From the NCBI GenBank assembly GCA_035764005.1, contig DASTZZ010000071.1, positions 1-48,086 of the forward strand: a stretch of DNA of 48,086 nucleotides, given 5' to 3'. This DNA is from Terriglobales bacterium (GTDB taxonomy: Bacteria; Acidobacteriota; Terriglobia; Terriglobales; Acidobacteriaceae). Shown here one piece after another: positions 43,470 to 48,086 of the stretch. Position numbers and translations under genes: made by a program. Below the pieces are notes generated by a model, which made no database searches, had not been told where the DNA came from, and worked only from the letters and a program-made list of their open reading frames with translations. Positions within the stretch are counted from its first letter, which is position 1. Each line of letters starts with the position of its first letter.

Positions 43470-44657
43470 CTAAGCGAGGATTTCGCTAATCGTTCCTGCA
43501 CCCACAGTTCGGCCGCCTTCGCGGATCGCGAACCTGAGTCCCTTCTCCATAGCTACCGGCGTGATCAGCTCGATCACCAGTGCCACGTTGTCGCCGGGCA
43601 TCACCATCTCTGTTCCGGCGGGCAGTTCGGCTACTCCGGTTACGTCCGTCGTTCTGAAGTAGAACTGTGGACGATAACCTTTGAAGAACGGCGTATGACG
43701 TCCACCTTCTTCCTTGGTCAGCACGTAGACTTCAGCTTTGAACTTGGTGTGGGGCGTGATCGATCCAGGCTTCGCCAGCACCATGCCGCGCTCCACGTCT
43801 TCTTTCGCAGTCCCGCGGAGCAACAGTCCGGCGTTGTCGCCGGCCATGCCTTCGTCGAGCTGCTTCTTGAACATCTCGACTCCGGTTACGACCGTCTTTC
43901 TGGTCTCACGGAAACCGACGATTTCCACTTCCTCGCCGACCTTCACCTTGCCGCGCTCGATTCGGCCGGTAACCACAGTTCCACGGCCTGAGATCGAGAA
44001 GATATCTTCGATCGGCATCAGGAATGGCTTGTCCACATCACGCGCTGGCAGCGGTACATTCTTATCGACGGCTTCCATCAGCTCGTCGATCGTCTTTTCC
44101 CACTTGGCTTCGCCATTGAGCGCTCCAAGCGCTGAGCCGCGAATGACCGGCAAGTTGTCGCCCGGGAACTGATACTTATTCAGCAGTTCGCGAACTTCGA
44201 CTTCCACCAGATCGATCAGCTCAGGATCTTCAACCGCATCGCACTTATTGAGAAACACCACGATGTACGGCACGCCAACTTGACGAGCGAGCAGCACGTG
44301 CTCCTTCGTCTGTGGCATCGGACCATCGGTCGCCGCCACGACTAAGATGGCGCCGTCCATCTGTGCCGCGCCGGTGATCATGTTCTTGATGTAGTCGGCG
44401 TGGCCCGGGCAGTCGACGTGCGCATAGTGCCGATTCGGCGTCTCGTACTCGACGTGCGCGGTCGCGATCGTGATTCCGCGCTCGCGCTCTTCAGGAGCGT
44501 TATCGATCGAATCAAACGAGCGGAACTGGATCTTCGGGTTGTGCTTCGAGAGCACCTTCGTGATCGCGGCCGTCAACGTCGTCTTGCCGTGATCGATATG
44601 CCCAATCGTGCCCACGTTCACGTGCGGCTTGCTGCGGTCAAATTTCTCTTTCGCCAT
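43470..44657 (-). CDS. tuf: Elongation factor Tu
   Basis: 395 residues. G1 GHIDHGKTT (19-27), DCPGH (82-86) and NKCD (137-140) are intact, followed by the beta-barrel domains 2 and 3 ([20 protein letters not shown]; ending [18 protein letters not shown]). It delivers aminoacyl-tRNA. It follows fusA in the str order. AGGAG 9 nt before the ATG is part of the AGCTCCTAAGC repeat upstream. Confidence 0.99.
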   Translation of the reverse strand: MAKEKFDRSKPHVNVGTIGHIDHGKTTLTAAITKVLSKHNPKIQFRSFDSIDNAPEERERGITIATAHVEYETPNRHYAHVDCPGHADYIKNMITGAAQMDGAILVVAATDGPMPQTKEHVLLARQVGVPYIVVFLNKCDAVEDPELIDLVEVEVRELLNKYQFPGDNLPVIRGSALGALNGEAKWEKTIDELMEAVDKNVPLPARDVDKPFLMPIEDIFSISGRGTVVTGRIERGKVKVGEEVEIVGFRETRKTVVTGVEMFKKQLDEGMAGDNAGLLLRGTAKEDVERGMVLAKPGSITPHTKFKAEVYVLTKEEGGRHTPFFKGYRPQFYFRTTDVTGVAELPAGTEMVMPGDNVALVIELITPVAMEKGLRFAIREGGRTVGAGTISEILA

Positions 44658-44666
44658 TGAAATAAG

Positions 44667-44701
44667 CTCCTAAGCTGCTTAGCTTCTTAGCTCCTAAGCT
44701 G
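44667..44701. repeat. fusA-tuf spacer: AGCTCCTAAGC array containing the tuf ribosome-binding site
   Basis: AAGCTCCTAAGCTGCTTAGC (44667-44686 region) continues as TTCTTAGCTCCTAAGCTG. Words are the same as in the infA-rpmJ spacer. On the minus strand CTAAG-CAG-CTTAG can pair just before the AGGAG that serves tuf, so the repeat could modulate EF-Tu translation. Confidence 0.7.
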
Positions 44702-44725
44702 AACTCGTTAACTCGTACTCCCAAA

Positions 44726-46822
<2,097 letters not shown>

Positions 46823-46870
46823 TGTATTCCTAAACTTTCCTGAAAAACTAAACTCTGTTCCGACGTGGGA

Positions 46871-47341
46871 CTACCACCGGTAATGCGCGAACGCTTTGTT
46901 GGCCTCAGCCATACGGTGGACATCTTCTTTCTTCTTCATCGCCGCGCCGCGACCGTTGGCGGCATCGAGCAGCTCATTCGTGAGCTTGTCGATCATGCCT
47001 TTCTCTCCGCGGGCCCGTCCGTAGCTCACCAGCCAACGGATCGCAAGCGACGTGCGGCGATCGGGATTCACTTCGACCGGAACCTGATAGTTCGCACCGC
47101 CTACGCGTCGAGTCTTGACTTCGAGCAGCGGCTTGCAGTTCTCGACTGCTTTCTTGAAGAGCTTCAGGGCTTCGTCCCCGCCCTTCTGCTCCAGGTTCTT
47201 CATGGACTGGTAGAAGATCGACTGGGCAGTGCTCTTCTTGCCCTCGTACATCATCGAGTTCACAAACTTGGTCACCAGAGTCGAGTTGTAGATCGGGTCT
47301 GCGGCAACTTCGCGCTTTGCTATGTGTCCTTTACGCGGCAT
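46871..47341 (-). CDS. rpsG: 30S ribosomal protein S7
   Basis: 156 residues from [20 protein letters not shown]. Core motifs [20 protein letters not shown] and the C-terminal [17 protein letters not shown] match. It organises the 16S 3' major domain. GGTGA stands 6 nt before the ATG, 20 bp after rpsL. Confidence 0.98.
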   Translation of the reverse strand: MPRKGHIAKREVAADPIYNSTLVTKFVNSMMYEGKKSTAQSIFYQSMKNLEQKGGDEALKLFKKAVENCKPLLEVKTRRVGGANYQVPVEVNPDRRTSLAIRWLVSYGRARGEKGMIDKLTNELLDAANGRGAAMKKKEDVHRMAEANKAFAHYRW

Positions 47342-47361
47342 GTGTCTTCACCTTCAAAAAC

Positions 47362-47736
47362 TTAGGCCTTCGGCCTCTTGGCTCCGTACTTGGAGCGGCT
47401 CTGCTTACGGTTCGCTACGCCCACGGTGTCCAGCGTTCCGCGCACAACGTGATAACGCACGCCGGGAAGGTCCTTCACACGGCCTCCGCGGATCAGCACG
47501 ATCGAGTGCTCCTGCAGGTTGTGGCCGATGCCGGGGATGTAGGTCGTGACCTCGATTCCATTTGTCAGGCGCACGCGAGCTACTTTGCGCAGCGCCGAGT
47601 TCGGCTTCTTGGGCGTTTGGGTATAGACGCGGGTGCAAACGCCGCGCTTCTGGGGCGACTCCTGCAGCGCCGGGCTAGCCGTTTTGTATCGCGGCGCCGT
47701 CCGGCCTTTGCGCACAAGCTGATTAAATGTCGGCAA
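47362..47736 (-). CDS. rpsL: 30S ribosomal protein S12
   Basis: 124 residues from the TTG at 47736 ([20 protein letters not shown]), chosen because GAGGAG is 6-7 nt upstream and the protein then matches the usual S12 length. [20 protein letters not shown] carries the wild-type Lys residues of the streptomycin region, and [13 protein letters not shown] the second site, so a streptomycin-sensitive ribosome is expected. First gene of the str block visible here. Confidence 0.97.
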   Translation of the reverse strand: MPTFNQLVRKGRTAPRYKTASPALQESPQKRGVCTRVYTQTPKKPNSALRKVARVRLTNGIEVTTYIPGIGHNLQEHSIVLIRGGRVKDLPGVRYHVVRGTLDTVGVANRKQSRSKYGAKRPKA

Positions 47737-48086
47737 ATTCCACTCCTCAGGGCTTTCCGAGGCATCCGCCTCTGCAGGCGGCCTGCAACTCACACTTCCA
47801 CGCAGCCGAATAGGACTGCGCACAAACTTGGTTTAGGCTGACCACCGCCGAGCGGGGCCATACTCTCGCACTAAAAGCGAGAAATTGAACGACCTAGGGT
47901 TGAATGCCGACGGTGTCGCCAAGGATGAAGACAGGCGATCCGTTTCGTCACTCCCGGCCCACATATCCTTCTTGGGAGAAGGCAGCGCAGGCATCGTCAG
48001 CGAGGAAGCCTCTGGCAGGTTAACCAGAGAACCGATTCGAACTAAAGCTCTACCGCTCTAGAAGAACTAAACTGACTCGCAGAACC
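47737..48086. other. Upstream region of rpsL (leader/promoter), no gene seen
   Basis: The 350 bp upstream of rpsL hold no recognisable gene; the frame open to 47823 is only an upstream extension of rpsL. Short stems occur: TCTCGC/GCGAGA at 47864-47882 and CTCTGG/CCAGAG at 48010-48029. No clear -35/-10 could be set. The main promoter of the cluster is probably here or beyond the window. Confidence 0.5.

Overview
The window looks like a chromosomal segment of an Acidobacteriota bacterium (Terriglobia type). Two large orphan FtsX/MacB-like permeases of the acidobacterial ADOP type, one coupled to a PadR regulator, are the strongest taxonomic hint. A DUF3443/DUF2844 pair, an arsenite methyltransferase and many small secreted or membrane proteins of unknown role also fit a soil acidobacterium. 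Family names come from recognising motifs in the translations; no database search was run.

Left part (1-25600), mixed housekeeping and accessory genes. The 3' end of a tyrosine recombinase faces the 3' end of a tRNA-Ala(CGC), so the left edge is probably the end of an element integrated at that tRNA. Then come a domain-permuted aconitase-family enzyme; a padR-ADOP operon with a 34-bp palindrome over the padR start; a beta-propeller lipoprotein; a VTT/DedA-type membrane protein; an outer-membrane barrel; a small secreted protein; the DUF2844-DUF3443 operon; a monocistronic rpsA with six S1 repeats; a second ADOP permease; two divergent SDR dehydrogenases; a membrane protein preceded by a 47-residue secreted peptide; a divergent arsR/arsM pair with two operator-like palindromes; a Tat-exported TIM-barrel-like protein; an F420-reductase-like dinucleotide-binding protein; a HTH protein; a short helical protein; and an ICMT-like membrane methyltransferase.

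Right part (25800-47740), one long minus-strand cluster: rpsL-rpsG-fusA-tuf-rpsJ-rplC-rplD-rplW-rplB-rpsS-rplV-rpsC-rplP-rpmC-rpsQ-rplN-rplX-rplE-rpsN-rpsH-rplF-rplR-rpsE-rpmD-rplO-secY-map-infA-rpmJ-rpsM-rpsK-rpsD-rpoA-rplQ, ending in an intrinsic terminator. The str, S10, spc and alpha operons are therefore contiguous. The adk gene often found between secY and map is missing.

The most unusual signal lies between these ribosomal genes. Every spacer longer than about 55 bp is filled by an inverted-repeat element built from short 7-9 nt words, and almost all begin within a few nucleotides of the upstream stop codon. Spacers shorter than about 50 bp have none. At least eight unrelated word families are used, some recurring in several spacers and outside the cluster. 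Most have no U-tract, so they are not ordinary terminators.
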